Part shown: one piece after another, positions 11,824 through 23,779 of the stretch | Position numbering within the stretch: position 1 is the stretch's first letter | How the letters are laid out: every line of letters starts with the position of its first letter | From: Armillaria gallica | Lineage: Eukaryota > Basidiomycota > Agaricomycetes > Agaricales > Physalacriaceae | Assembly (NCBI GenBank): GCA_037576215.1 | Contig: JBANDB010000004.1 | Location: 2,294,001 to 2,358,000 of the forward strand | Direction of reading: 5' to 3' | DNA: 64,000 bases | Notes under the pieces: model-generated | The model's database searches: none | Told to the model about the DNA's origin: nothing | Seen by the model: the letters and a program-made list of their open reading frames with translations, nothing else | Program-made: the position numbers and the translations under genes

Positions 11824-14284
11824 CATCAGCAAAACCCAGAATTGGTCTTTCCGGGCTTGGTCTTTTTTAGCCACCTTTCCGCCTATTTCTCTTGGGTGAT
11901 TGAATCTTGGTCTTGGCAAACCGGGTCTTCTGTGTCTTTGTCGTCTCATCACTAGGGTGGTCTCTTTTGAATGACTTTGCAGTACAAATGTACAGTTGGT
12001 ATATTTACCAACTGCAACTGGAATTACTATAGCACAATTTTTTTTAATACTACACATTCAGTATAATAGAGAACGTGTGTCCAAGATGATGCTGCAACGT
12101 GTAGAGGGTCCAGGAGGGAGAGCAAACGGCGGAATAGAACGCAAGAGGAACAGAAAAACTGCTAAGTTCTTTCAAACTCTGCCAGGTGCCTGCGCACAGG
12201 CCAATCACATCATCACACGTGATGTTGACTTCCCCGATTCTTTCTGAAGAATGAGGAAACGACAGAGGGTTATAGGGAGCCGTAACTGGTCATGAGTAGT
12301 GCCAAACTGTCTGGACAGGGGCTATACTCCGGGTTGGCTTAGCTAATTTGCGGTGATTGGCGAGCATCCGGCAGGCTTCGGCTGGTATGCTGGGTGGCTG
12401 GAGATGATGGCTGATGTGGCTGAAAATTTCTCTCTTTCCGATTTCTCCCTATTGGTTAGGAGAACTGGCTTGCTTATGGAGAATACTTATCGCTTTGGCC
12501 CTGATCGCAAGGATGGGTCTCTTCGCAGGAATATTTATTTTCATTTCCTCTGTCTACTTTTACCTCCTTTTCACAATACTTCATTCCAAGGAGCTCTGTT
12601 TCCTTCCCATTACTTGTCAGGCTGGACATCTTCTCTTTGACATCCTGGGCTTGTGTCTTTTGAAGTTGCTGGCTGTCGTTGCATGCTTCCACATCATCTT
12701 CCATCTTTCTTCCACCTTTTTTCGTCTTAATGCTCTGCAGACTTTTGGTCCATTCACTGTATGCAGCATACATGTAGTGGTGTTTGCATCTTCATATGCT
12801 CTTGACATCTCTGTAACTGCTCACTTGGTTTGGTTTTGCTGGTATGCCGCATTGCCATGAACCATTGCATATTGGGGGAGCAGGTGAAGTCTGATGTGTT
12901 TGTGCTCTGTGTCAGTGTAAGACATGTATCCGATCTGTGCTTCTTCCTTAATTGACCTGTTTGCTTGCACACTACCTTTGAGGCTCCTGGCTTGCCCACT
13001 CGCCCATCTTCTTTCATCCTATATCTAGTGTTAGCCTAGGATTATGAATATGATATTCTTTAATTGAGTAATTAAAAAGCCGAGTGAGAAAATGTGAGCT
13101 GGTGGCGGCTGAAGGCCACCACCGAGCGAACTTTTTCGAACGAGGTATGCTGATTTTACCCTTCAAAGACAGCATGTGTAGACATGACCCACTTAGTAAC
13201 TACATACCACAGCAAAAAAGGGTGCAAGAAAGTTAACAATTGTTGATATTTGAAAAAGAAAAGAATCGGGGACACGGCTTCTGCCGCTACTGGATTTGGA
13301 TCCGAAATTCATTCCGAATTGATCTCCACGTCTCTTCTCTTTCCCCCCCATCCTCGTTCAAAGGATGCCCTCAACGTCGAACCTCAGCATCGAAATAGCA
13401 CATCGAATTTGGACCCAAAAATGTATCACGCTCTTGCAAACAAGGTGCAGGGGTGGTGTGGATATCGCATCCAGGGATGCCGGCGGATGGGTTCAAATGG
13501 GCTTTGCGTATGGTATGTTTCTCTCTCTGGGGCTGGTTCTTCGAGCACTGATGTCCTTCTACTCCAGTGTGTTGCCATTTGTCTAAAGGTAAGTCCCTAG
13601 TCCAGGAGATTACTGTTGCTTACAGCAGGTACATTCAAGGCTCGTGCAATTTTTTTTCGGTGCTCGGATTCAAATGCCATTCAAATCGATCCCGATGACT
13701 GCAGTACCAATGGGACAAGATCCGGCATTATAAGTGGGCTGGAGAGACTACGGAGAGCTGCTCTGGTATGTTTGCTGTCTGTTTTGGTTTCTTATACCAA
13801 TTGCTTACTGTCTGTATGTCATGTTTGCTTCGTAGACCTATGCTGACGTGGGATCTAGTCATGAGTCGGCATTGAATGCTTGTCGGATAGCCAGGTGGCA
13901 CATTGCTCGGGTTGGGTATACGAAGATGGCAAGTTCCATCATTTTGCGATGTTGACTCTGTGAATTCTTGTTACGCTGATGGAATTCTCGTGCGTCTTTA
14001 TAGTTTAAATAGCTTTTCTATATGTTAGCTGTTGTAGTGTTTATTGTATTACGTAGATAACAATATAATGGTATTCCAATGCTCTTCAAACCTGTCGGAA
14101 TAGATAGAAAAGGAAAGATCAATGGTTTTCCCAAGGTAGGCACAGTGCTTGTCAAGACGAAATTGTTCTTGTCAAGACTTTGTACCTCGGTTGGACAAGA
14201 TCATCGGTCTTTCGTCTCTTTGATCTTTTTGATCTTGTACAAGACCAAAAAGATGGGAAAGATCAATGCTCAGTTTTGCTGATG
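11824..14284. mobile_element. 2.46-kb element inserted in a KDZ intron
   Basis: Ends are inverted: CATCAGCAAAAC...TTGGTCTTTCC on the left (11824) and GTTTTGCTGATG on the right (ending 14284), matching over about 28 bases with a few mismatches. The host sequence on either side is AA (11822-11823 and 14285-14286), which may be a 2-bp duplication. Removing the element leaves a KDZ intron of about 50 nt with GTAAGA donor (14330-14325) and TTCCAG acceptor (to 11818), and the reading frame joins as SALMC/STLLKGIKEAIP. The interior holds repeat R copy 2 near its right end and unrecognised ORFs. Superfamily not determined. Confidence 0.75.
13540..14176 (+). repeat. Repeat family R, copy 2 (gene-like, spliced)
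   Basis: Contains exon-like blocks: one ending LVLRALMSFYSSVLPF, then a GTAAGT donor; a block IQIDPDDCSTNGTRSG...RRAAL with a GTATGT donor (about 13767); a CGTAG acceptor (about 13835); and TYADVGSSHESALNACRIARWHIARVGY. Its left half matches 23780-24010 (inverted) and its right half matches 9133-9500 (inverted). I do not recognise the protein; it may be the cargo gene of the 11824-14284 element. Confidence 0.6.
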
Positions 14285-16627
14285 AACGCAATCTATCAGA
14301 CATGTCAATATAACATGGAAGGCTTCTTACACATCAAGGCTGACTTCCTGTAATTGTAGTCGCCAATATGATCATTGAGGGTGTCCAGGTAACCACCTGG
14401 TCCCATCACTTTCAAACTCGCGGCCAGCTGATTGAGACGACTCCAACTGCGCTCGGGGGCTTCTCTATCTGTCTCCCTGACATATGGTGTCTTGTAAAAG
14501 GAGTACTTTATATGACAACTTGGTATATGTGCCGGTAGATGGAACTTCGGAATAAGATAGACAAAGTTGCTAGGGTCCTGGGGGGGCTTCATGGAGGTAG
14601 GATATATTGCGATGCGGTCCCATAATTTCTTGGACCATTGACAATTGATATCGTACAATACCACGACACATGAGGGGGCTGACTGCTGCATTCGAGAGCA
14701 AAAAATATAATCCATTCATACTTGTCTGCAAATGGAATAAGTAAGGCTAGCCACCAGAAGTACGGACACTTACTCTTCACCATGATCAAGGATTGTCACT
14801 GCCGCTGGACCCTTCAAATCGTGACGAGCACAATCGACCGTAGCAACGCCACTGGTGGCCAACCCCGCACCACGTTTGCTAGTCACCAGCTTCACTGCCT
14901 GATGATCATGGCAATCACTAGGGTCAAACGGGATACGTTTGCCATATTCAGCGACGTGCTTCCTAAACTCCTCCTGGGCCACTACGAAACCCACTCCATT
15001 GATTAAACTGGGATCACAACCAGCGTTAGATACCACAAACCGGACCAATCGGAAGTTAGCATCAATAGCGACATAGAGTGTATATTTCCATCTTAAGGGT
15101 ATAATAAGCTTGCTGTAAATATGCCTAGGACTGAGAAATAGACATACGGATCTTGTTGATCGGTCTCCCATCCCTCATCCAAATTGATGCCAGGCCATGG
15201 GCATGCTGGGCATTTCACGGCCAATGACCCGACTGGGACAGGTAGTTCGCCAGGAGCTGTGTCTTTGAAATCCCGAGGGTGATTTGTCCAGTTTCCGCTT
15301 CAGAAGCTTGAGGTGCCGCCATTCATGGACCATCCTCATAAATGCTTGGAACCGATTCTAGCTCAATCATTCAGCTGTCAAGTTATGAGCTTCCGAACAC
15401 TGCCATACTTACTGGAGGTTGACATGTACCGGTATTATCAGTCAGGCGTACCAAAGTGTGATAAAATTCATATCCAGAAACCTTCAACATGAACGAGAGC
15501 AAATGAAAAACCTCTAACGTCCGAAACGTGGTAGCCATTTGCGGCTCAACAACTGTTGAAGGGAAAAGGTGGGAACGGAGGAGCTGGCGCCATCGGCCCA
15601 GAGATTGAGTACAGTTGCAGTAGTCGACGTAAACAGTTTGAATGCCATCGAGAGCAATTACCTGGAGCCGTCCTCGGTGGGGAGTCGCACAACAGCTGTC
15701 AGGATCATGTCCTAGGGCGAAGATCATACCCAGTTCACCTAAGGTGGTGCACTTGAAGTAGGTACCAGTCCATTCCTAAAGATGGTGAGAAATGGCACAC
15801 AATACGAAAGGAAAGGCCATACCTCGATACGATGGAAGGGATTCACGTAATGTCATTGTACAATACACTCAGAACAGAACAAGAAACACTCATTACATGA
15901 GCTACATCAATACAATGTCTGGCCATCTCCTGATGTAGATGCTTGACATCCTGCACATTGTGCGGCAAACTGGCCTGGTGATTTGTGTCGAAAAAGCTCC
16001 TCCAAGAAATCCCAGATCTGCGGCAGCCAGTCCCAAAGATGGGGGTCATCCTGATCAAATGATTTTTAGGTGCAATGACAAAACAGAAGGCTGACTTGCC
16101 TGTTGAATATCTGCATCTTCAGTGGATGCCTGAGGATCCATAGCGGCATGAGGATCATCTTCATCCTCCGAGTCTGAGTCGCTATTTTCTTCGTCCAGTG
16201 TGGGACCGTCCAGCCAGGATAGGTCCTCTGCATCCAGTATGGGATCGGGAAGCGCTCTCCTAGGTTTGACAGGACTGGGAGGGGCATCATGATAGCTTGT
16301 GGTGGACCGTAAATGAGAACCACTGTTCACATTAAAATCTGTATGTCGCAGGCGTACTGGAGAGGGAGTTTCAGTGTCCTCATTGAGATCGTTCTCATCG
16401 AAGACAGCATCAGCGACGATCTTTGATCGTTTCAGGAGTCTTTGCATCCTAGGTCACTGAAGCTGGTGGAAGAATTGTGATGAAATCAGTGGTCAAGCCC
16501 AGGTGCTAGCCAAATAAGACCCTTTTTCATATGATGGTAAATATTCCGCAAATATGAATATCTAAAATATCATACCAACATCAATATTGATTATATCTGG
16601 TAGTGACACCCCGGACAGTCAGACTAG

Positions 16628-18600
16628 TTACCTGTACCTCAGCTTCAACTTCGTTATACCCCATAGCTTCGACCCATGTATCCACATCAAGTCTCTCCCA
16701 TTCTCAGGCATCATCTGTGCGTCTAGGTAGCGCCGCATGCCAGTACAGGAGCCTGGTCTTCGCTTGAAGCCTAAGCTCAAATCTGACCTTCTTGCACTTG
16801 GTGGTGTTCTTTGCACCAGTCGCCTCTGATTCGTATCCATCGTCAGCCCATCCTAGGTCAGAGCTTGCATGAGAAGGGCTTTGGCTCCATGTGTCGGGTT
16901 GTGAGGAAGTCTGCGAGTTGCCTGAGGATGAGCCTGTCTCGCTGGATGACGAGTCTGTCTCAGGTGATGGTGACTGGTGGTAGGATGCAGCGACGTCGTT
17001 CTTGGCTGACTGACTGCCATTCCAGTTGAGCCATTGTTCCAGGCGCTGGTGGGGAATCAGGTTACGAGCATGAGAGAAGATATCCATTACATACCTTATA
17101 GCATGCAAAGACACTGGCCTTGAATTCATGCTCCCAAGGATTGGTCACCGTCTCTGGATGGATCCTAACCCACATATCCAAAAACCATGTCCAGAACTTT
17201 GTGGTCTCCTCGCGCTCAATGGCACGTACGTAGATGCCAAGGTGCTCTCTGAGAGTGTTCTCCATCTGTGCATCGATGAGGGTTTTGGGTATATGCATCT
17301 GCCGATCCGAGATTGCTCAATGCTAGCCTCAGAAACAATGAGTGACATACCGGTCTTGGAGGCAAACCCCAACAATTGGCATCTTCATTGTGCAACATAG
17401 TCCGGGGAACAACGAAGTGTAGTTCAGAGTGACGCAAAGGTTGAAGGACTTGTCATTGTCCATAAATGGTTTGATGAGTCAGTGAGCAGCCCAAGAAGTG
17501 TCGTGAAGAAGCCTAACCAGGCACGTCTTATAGAGTCTTCAAGGCCATGTAGGCAAGATGAGATGAAAGGTGGAAAGGGGTAGAGACAAGAAAGGAATCT
17601 GGTCGCCTGTCATCTGCGAGGTTGTCATGGAGGGAGAAAGTAACAAACAAAACCTCTTGAAATTCAAAGTCCATCATTCCGAGAAAGGAACGAACATGGC
17701 TGACTCCGTGGAGATAATGAGAAAGGTTGCATAGAAGAGCTATACAGCTATACATTCAAGTAGGCTAGTGTACCTTCGCGGAATGCTGACCGTAGCTTGT
17801 CGGTGCCAGAGATCGCTGAGCATAATAAATCCTTGAGCAAGTCAACCACTTCTTTAACGGCCAGACAGACTGCCGTCGCCTCCTTCCACAGCTCCGTGCA
17901 GCTGAGTTTTCGATAGATGTTAGTCGCAATGAGATTGATCCGGCCATGCAATTTGGTAAATGGTCGCAGCACAGTACCAATGGTGGCTCCTGGGTCAGCA
18001 GCACAGGGCCCAGTCGCCTCAGCATACACGATGGCAGCGATGGAAGCTGGGCTTTGATTTTCCAAGTGTTGAGTGAGCTTGTTCTGGACACTGTCGATGC
18101 CACGTCTCCAGTCCTCAGGAGTAGCAACTTTTGACATCCTGTAAAAACAGTGTTCAGGCAATGGAAACTTGAACAAATGGATGAACGTACCAGGGCGCTG
18201 TTGGGGCACTGTGAGGACGGGGTCGTCGGGGTTGGGCGGGAACGATGTGACAGCAATTGTGCTCATAGTTGCTGGAGCCTTTCTGATAGTTTCTATGCGC
18301 CTTGCGACATACATGTTCACGATTACTGGGAGGAGAGTATCCAGCAGGAAAAGCAGAACAACAAATGATTATACACACTGTTCGTAGTAGCCCTGCTGCG
18401 CCTGAGCATGAGCGGCTGCCTTTTCATCTGGGGTACTGTACTTGCGAGGTCGTCCTCATGAGCAACAACTTGGTTCATCAACTGCAGGTTGTTAGTATGG
18501 ACTGTTTTGTATTGGTAAGATAAGACTGTCGTACCCATAGCCTCTGAAGGTCCAGAGGCACTTGCATCAAGGTCAGGTAAGGATGGAGACATCTGGCCAA
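16628..18600 (-). CDS. Unrecognised multi-exon gene
   Basis: On the minus strand several blocks are joined by plausible introns. QQRPG then a 54-nt intron (GTACGT...TACAG) then MSKVATPEDWRRGIDSVQNK... form a helical block of about 115 residues ending FREG at a GTACAC donor (about 17773). Downstream, TLREHLGIYVRAIEREETTKF...FACYK ends at a GTATGT donor (17098) and a CCCACCAG acceptor leads to RLEQWLNWNGSQ, a Ser-rich stretch and a basic segment (KKVRFELRLQAK). The KDZ start at 16447 lies 180 bp downstream on the same strand, so this may be an accessory gene of that element or an older neighbour. Exon order at both ends is uncertain and I recognise no domain. Confidence 0.45.
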
Positions 18601-19956
18601 TTTGGCTGATGTCAATGGTAGAGTCAAAGGGGCTGATGTGAGACTGATGCCCAAAAAAGGCAGGAAATAAAGTCAGCAGAACAGCATGCTCTGCTGATAC
18701 AAAAACATGTAGGCGGCACCAGTTATACCTGAAGGTCTTTCAAGGCTTTCAGTGTCTTGCTTAGATGTTACTGAGATCAGCGATGCAGTTTGCAGAAGGA
18801 GAGAGGAGGGACATACCTTCACATTGATTGAACTTGGATTGACTGTGCTGCAGTAGTGCGATACGTGGTGGCGATTGTAGTTACATTGCCTAATGATTTT
18901 ATAATGATAAAAATTAAAATCAGCATTTGAACAAGATTGACAGCACTCACTGATGTCCAATATTTATAGTAGATCCTCAGAGGTCTTTCAAGGCTGCCCA
19001 CCGATGCTGATGTGTGTTTATTGGGAAACAAGTGCATGGCGAGGTCATTGTCGCTCATCTCTCACTGGACAGACCGGTCACACCGGAGTCACTGAAATGG
19101 GAAGCAGCAATTTTGTGTGATTTCTATTTGAATTTGTATGACTGAACTAGAGGAAATTGTGTGAGAGATAATCAATTTATCAAGCGTCTACAGGCGAGCC
19201 TTATAATATGCACGGGGAGAGGTACAGGAGTGAGGTTTGGTAACAGCGTATTTAGCCCAGGTTCTCTCAACCACTTCACCATCCAAGCAGTGAGGTTTGG
19301 CAACAGTGTATTCTGCCCAGGTTCTCTCAACTGCTTCGTTGTTTGGGTACCAGGGTTGAATTTTCGACGATCTCATCCTATACATTGTTTCCGCACAAGC
19401 AAGGGGATTGAACGCGGCCACGATCATGAACCTGTCATACGATCAGTCTAGATTAATAACGGGGAAATTGCATGACACACCCTTCAGGGATCTGGGCCTT
19501 TGGTTGGCACCACCGAATCATTGCGAGTGCAGTTGCACTAGGAACCTGGTTTAAATCGAGTCGCAGAGTAATAGACAAAGACTCACAGAAGATTCGCGTC
19601 GTCATCGATGTAGGCCATGGCGGTACTAGCGTGACTAACTCACAGTGACAAGGATCTAGAGTACTTGTCAGACAATGCTGAAGCCACCCACAACTACTGT
19701 ACAGTTCTGGATCATGCCGAAATGTTTGCAGCTGTTAGGAAAATCATCAAGCAAATTTTTTTAAGGGTATCATCACAGTATATTTTGAACTAGCTAAAAC
19801 GACTACAGTGAACTACAGAACGCATACATTTTTTGAGCAATTTTGAGATTTTTTAAAGAGAGAAAACGATAACAGAAAAAAAAGCGAGTGAGCAACACAG
19901 CAGTAAAGATAACAATGAGATAACAAGAAGATACGATGGCGCTAAATCAAACCCTT
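18601..19956 (-). other. ORF fragments and spacer
   Basis: Minus-strand blocks such as MSDNDLAMHLFPNKHTS followed by a GTGAGT donor (about 18950) look exonic but lead into a stop. 19450-19956 is AT-rich spacer without a recognisable feature. The fragments may be the damaged 5' part of the 16.6-18.6 kb gene. Confidence 0.3.
19231..19350 (-). repeat. 60-bp tandem duplication, in frame
   Basis: Two adjacent 60-bp copies (19231-19290, 19291-19350), both starting TGAGGTTTGG. On the minus strand the period is exactly 20 codons and the two peptide units share VERTWA-x-Y-x-V-x-KPH, so the duplication arose in, or is compatible with, a coding frame. Confidence 0.7.
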
Positions 19957-20725
19957 TCAAAGTACACGAACTTTGCCTTCAGCGAGAGCAGTCTTGAATG
20001 CCTCGGCAGCAGTGCGATATTTTTTGTGACATGCGTGGCGCACTCCAGAGACGAGAGGCTGCACGATCTCCCTATGAGCAGAACATGTTAGTTGTGGATG
20101 AAAGTGAAGAAGAAGAAAAATACACACCAGTTAGTGAAGACACCAACCTGCCTGCCCGCAGTGACCACATAGAACGTCTCGCCAGTTTGGCCTATGGCTG
20201 GGTTAAAAGCCCCACAGTTGGAGCAGTGGAAGCCTGAGTGAACTTGGGCAGGGGGCGGGGTCGGAGTCTGAGCCGAAGCGGTTACACTGCTGGCTGATGC
20301 AACAGGCTGAACCTCGTGAGGAAACCCAGTGAAGGGGCTCCTCAAAGCGACCGGCAACGACTCAGGACGGGTGGCAGACAGAGCACTGGAAGCAGATACT
20401 AGATAAAAGAAACAATGAGAGAGGTTCCCAGGCAAGTGATGAAGCAACATACCTCCAACAGGACGTGCCATTGCCACTCCTTGCTGCGTCGCAGGCAGAG
20501 CCGTGGTGTTAGCTGCCGGGACTGCAGAAGTAGCAGAGTCGTTAGCATCGTTAGATAAGACCGCAGGCACAGACAAGGTGTTCGCATCACCAGCAGCTGC
20601 AGAGAAGAGTCAGGAAAGAGGGGGGGAACAGCAATCAAATATGCACAGCCAAGGTTGAGGACAGAGAGTGCCTCTAAAAGAACCATGATGGCCTCAGGGG
20701 AAAGGTTGAGCTGTTTCTGGGCCAT
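19957..20725 (-). CDS. RNase H1 N-terminal (viroplasmin-like) domain protein
   Basis: Four exons splice cleanly: 20725-20647, 20596-20453, 20398-20128, 20071-19957, with introns of 50, 54 and 56 nt, all GT-AG. Total 202 codons plus stop. ATG at 20725 is chosen because it starts MAQKQLNLSPEA; an in-frame upstream start near 20899 is possible. The Ala/Pro/Ser-rich middle is followed by a C-x2-C pair (HCSNCGAFN) and a C-terminal domain reading FYVVTAGRQVGVFTNW-EIVQPLVSGV...KKYRTAAEAF. This matches the nucleic-acid-binding fold at the N-terminus of RNase HI and in viroplasmin proteins. No catalytic RNase H domain follows. Likely an RNA/DNA-hybrid or dsRNA binder (inference). It is divergent from the gene at 21044. 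Confidence 0.8.
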
Positions 20726-21043
20726 GGGAGCAAATGGAGCAAAGGGTGATTGCGGGTGATTGATGGTGGTAACAATCAAGGGTAAGGAAAGGTCCCATTG
20801 ATCGATATCAACCTTAAATACTCCCATGGATAAATTTGTAATTATTTGGCTGCGAATTTGGGCTGGAGTTGAATATGTTGATGCAGAGTACATCGGCATT
20901 GTCTATGCCATGTATAACTGTACAGTTTCACAGCCTTACCCGTTTGGTAAAAGTCGAAGAGCGGACAAGCATCTAAGCATTTCCAACCAAAGGTACGGTC
21001 ATTTGTCATAAAAATAGGTTCTGCACTGATTAGCTTTGATTAG
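20726..21043. promoter_or_regulatory. Shared intergenic region of a divergent gene pair
   Basis: 318 bp between the ATG of the viroplasmin-like gene (minus) and the ATG of the five-exon gene (plus). No obvious canonical TATA box. It could drive both genes. Part may be coding if the minus-strand gene starts at 20899. Confidence 0.35.
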
Positions 21044-22963
21044 ATGGAGAGTTCACCATCGCCGCAGCCATCAGTGCCACAGCCATCAGTGCCACAAGCA
21101 GAGGCTGCTGTAGTGACTCGTCAAAAGCCGGGGCCGAAACCTTGGGCATCGGCGCTTCAGTGGAACTATTTGGAAGGGGGGGTACCCGATTATCACACCG
21201 CCCAATCCAAGAAGGGAAAGAAAGCAGCAATCAGTAATTTCTTGGATGATTTCATGCCAGGGTGGTGGTTGGTTTTTCCATTGAAAAGTATGATGACTGC
21301 CACGGTGGACCACAAGGTTAGTATTTTACCTTGCTCCCTTGCTCCCTTGTCCTGATCACTGATTTAATGTTTTCACTAGCACGTGAAAGAATGGTTCCAA
21401 AATCACGGCTCTGCCAAGAAGACCGAAGCCACCGTCCGCATCAATGATATATTTCCCAAGCCAAAAACGCGTGCCTTGACAGTGGAAGAAATGTATTCCC
21501 AGAAGTTCTATGCAACGCATGTCAAGCCTATCGTTATCCAGAGGAGGAAGGAGGGCAGTACGTGAGGCGAGGTGTTGAAGCTGATCAAAGACACAACAAA
21601 GGAGGTCTTCGAAGCTGAGAGCGATGAGGTTCGGCAGATGGTTTTGCAATGGGTTAAGGAACAGGTGCCGCTCGCCGCCGCGGAGAATGGTGTTTTGACC
21701 CCTGAGATGTATGCAGCGTACGTTGTTGTGTCTGTCAAGCACTTTTAATACAATCTTATAATTCTCCAGTGTAATGAAGGCAGCACCGTCTCAGATCAAA
21801 ATGTTCATTGCAGCCCTGTCTAAAGCTACTGGGTGCGCAATCATGACGATCATGGGTGGCCCCGATCCTTTCAAAAATGGGAAAATCTTGAGCTATGGGT
21901 GTGTCTTTTGCCTGATTTCACTATGTATTGTTCTCATGTAGTATATGTTTGTAGATTCCATGCAGGGGAAGACCCACATGGGTGAACGTTCGGGCAGGTG
22001 TATATTAAGTTCAAGGAAACGTACTTGTCACCGTTCACAAGGTTCCTTCGACAGGTCTATCGTACATACATTTAAGTATGTATTCAATATTCCATTGACG
22101 TTTCCCTGACAGCTCCCGAGATTCGTGAGGCTCGAACTCTTAAAAATTCCACCGGAGTCCCAGGCAGTAGTACATCTGGGATAAAAAACAACGATGTAGA
22201 GAGCGATGTTGACGAGGACGCAAGTGGGATCACAGGAAAGGATGATGAAGTCACTCGTCTTGGTCATATTGGTGACATGGATCAATGGGCTGAAGAAGTC
22301 CAGCGTAATTCCGACAAAGTCCCCTTGCCTCCAGCCCCCTTGCCTCCAGTCAACCCTTCCCCCAGTATGCCTATACCCCCGCCTGGTGACAGGTCACCCT
22401 CGTTGATGCCAGACATGGTTGTGGATATGGACAAGACACCAGTACAGAATGAGCAGAGTGAAGAACCCATCACTCGTGGTCTCGATGTTGATAACGTCGA
22501 CAAACATGCGAAAGAAGTTCACGGCGATTCTGACAACATCCCTTTGCCTCCAGTTGACCCAGGCCCCATAGTGCCTATGCCTCCACCTAGCGACATTTCA
22601 GCTGCCTCTTTCAACCCAGCCACCACTAAACAGAATGCAGTTGGCGACACAGATCAAGTTGTAGCCTTGCTACATGCTAAGCCCACTTGCAGCCGGCCGT
22701 CTGGTACTCCTTCTCCTGTTTCAAAGGCGCTCAATGTGAACAGAGACCCTGTCACCAATGGACAAGCTGTTTCCAAGCCTGGGAAGCGCTCCTGTCCTTC
22801 TAAATGTGTTCTTACGGAAGGGACTTTGGCGTCGACGCATGAGAAAAGACTTCGTTCCAGGCCAGCACCTAAGGAGATTCTCACCCTAGCTGAGCGCGCC
22901 CGGTCTGACAGTGTGACGAGGGTAAAACCTGGCACCGCGAAACCGAAGACCAAGAAGAAGTAA
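21044..22963 (+). pseudogene. G(R/P)KPWA-type basidiomycete hypothetical protein, two in-frame TGAs
   Basis: Five exons join in frame: 21044-21316, 21380-21717, 21770-21898, 21955-22061, 22113-22963, with introns of 51-63 nt. The N-terminus has GPKPWASALQWNYLEGGVPDY, then WFQNH, ESDEVRQMV, MYAAVMKAAPSQIK, GGPDP, VYIKFKETYLSPFTRFLRQVY and PEIREART, followed by a Pro-rich tail with a basic end (PKTKKK). I know this order from recurrent Agaricomycete hypothetical proteins without assigned function. Everything is open except TGA at 21563-21565 and TGA at 21983-21985. Read as a young pseudogene. The tail ORF alone (22277-22963) is not a separate gene. Confidence 0.75.
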
Positions 22964-23779
22964 CCCAAGGTCGCAATATCTACCATCTGTACTTAGCATT
23001 GTTAACGTTTCGTACTATAATATGAAGATTTACCTTACTGAGTCAAATTGCCTGGACTTCATGTGATTTGACGGACTTCTTGTAGATGGGAGTTAGACCG
23101 CGTTATGTTGTCCAGCTTGTGGGGAATGTTGGACTGTTACATGTTCACCAGAAAGGTAGAGCAAGTACAGAAGAAACTTTAAGTGTTGTACCGGCAGCTG
23201 GGTTAATATTTGGGGGTGTAGCTCAGAGCATGGTGTTGGGAAATGATTCACGCAAACATTCTGTGGAGATGAATGAAGAATGATATTCGCTAGCGGTTGC
23301 AAGAGTATTGAGGAGGCATAGTCTTCCGGAAAACCAAACATAGAAAACATATGTGTAGGGAGAGATAACAAGGCAGAAGAAAACATATGAAGGCGGAAAT
23401 GTGGGAGGTGACATGACAGGTCAAATGGCTAAGAATAGCGCTCACATCGGGGGTCCAGGATTCTTCGTGACAAAGGGATTGATGGAATCAAACAATGTCC
23501 AAGAACGAAATGTAAAAATAACCCATCACATAAAAGAATTCTAAATTTATCCAGACGGAATTGGAAACAAATTTCGTATCGGATAACGATTACAAATGAT
23601 TCGAGGAATCTATTTTAATCCTAGCAGTGAGTGCGAGGGCAGAGAACTGCCCCAATGAGCGCCCCCCCCAATCCCAGCATGGCGGCTACACCAGAGGTAG
23701 TAATTAATTAGTTGCTCTCTCAGACTACAGTCAATATTACATTATGACCGGTACTGCTATCACAGTCTGTTAATAGAAT
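22964..23779. other. No recognisable gene
   Basis: Spacer downstream of the five-exon gene. Small ORFs on both strands without motif support. Confidence 0.4.

Larger units (their letters stand above)
10134..16447 (-). pseudogene. KDZ (Kyakuja-Dileera-Zisupton) transposase with CxC2-like cluster, decayed
   Basis: N to C order on the minus strand: ATG at 16447; an acidic Ser/Asp-rich N-terminus (16447-16120); the CxC2-type cysteine cluster (about 16050-15840); EWTGTYF...ALDGIQTVYVDYCNC (15760-15620); LLRSHLFPST and LTDNTG (15580-15420); the transposase core with YVAIDANFRLVRF (15080), VATVDCARHDLKGP (14830), VLYDINCQWSKKLWDR (14660), PKFHLPAHIPSC (14530), APERSWSRLNQLA (14440) and DTLNDHIGDYNYRK (14350); then GIKEAIP (11800) and a C-terminal EWCKTRARAHRW-x-EE helix region, ending near 10134. 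This is the family order for a cut-and-paste transposase of basidiomycete genomes. Damage: in-frame TGA at 15907-15909 and 15853-15855, at positions where the family usually has Arg, and a frameshift near 15180. One intron is expanded to about 2.5 kb by an insertion. Confidence 0.9.

Noticed and set aside
20071..20128. Viroplasmin-like domain as evidence of an integrated virus
   Set aside because: The domain is in a spliced fungal-type gene without capsid, movement or reverse-transcriptase sequences nearby; the same fold occurs in cellular RNase H1 proteins.
22277..22963. 228-aa ORF as an independent gene
   Set aside because: It is the last exon of the five-exon gene starting at 21044; the intron before it and the upstream frame join in phase.
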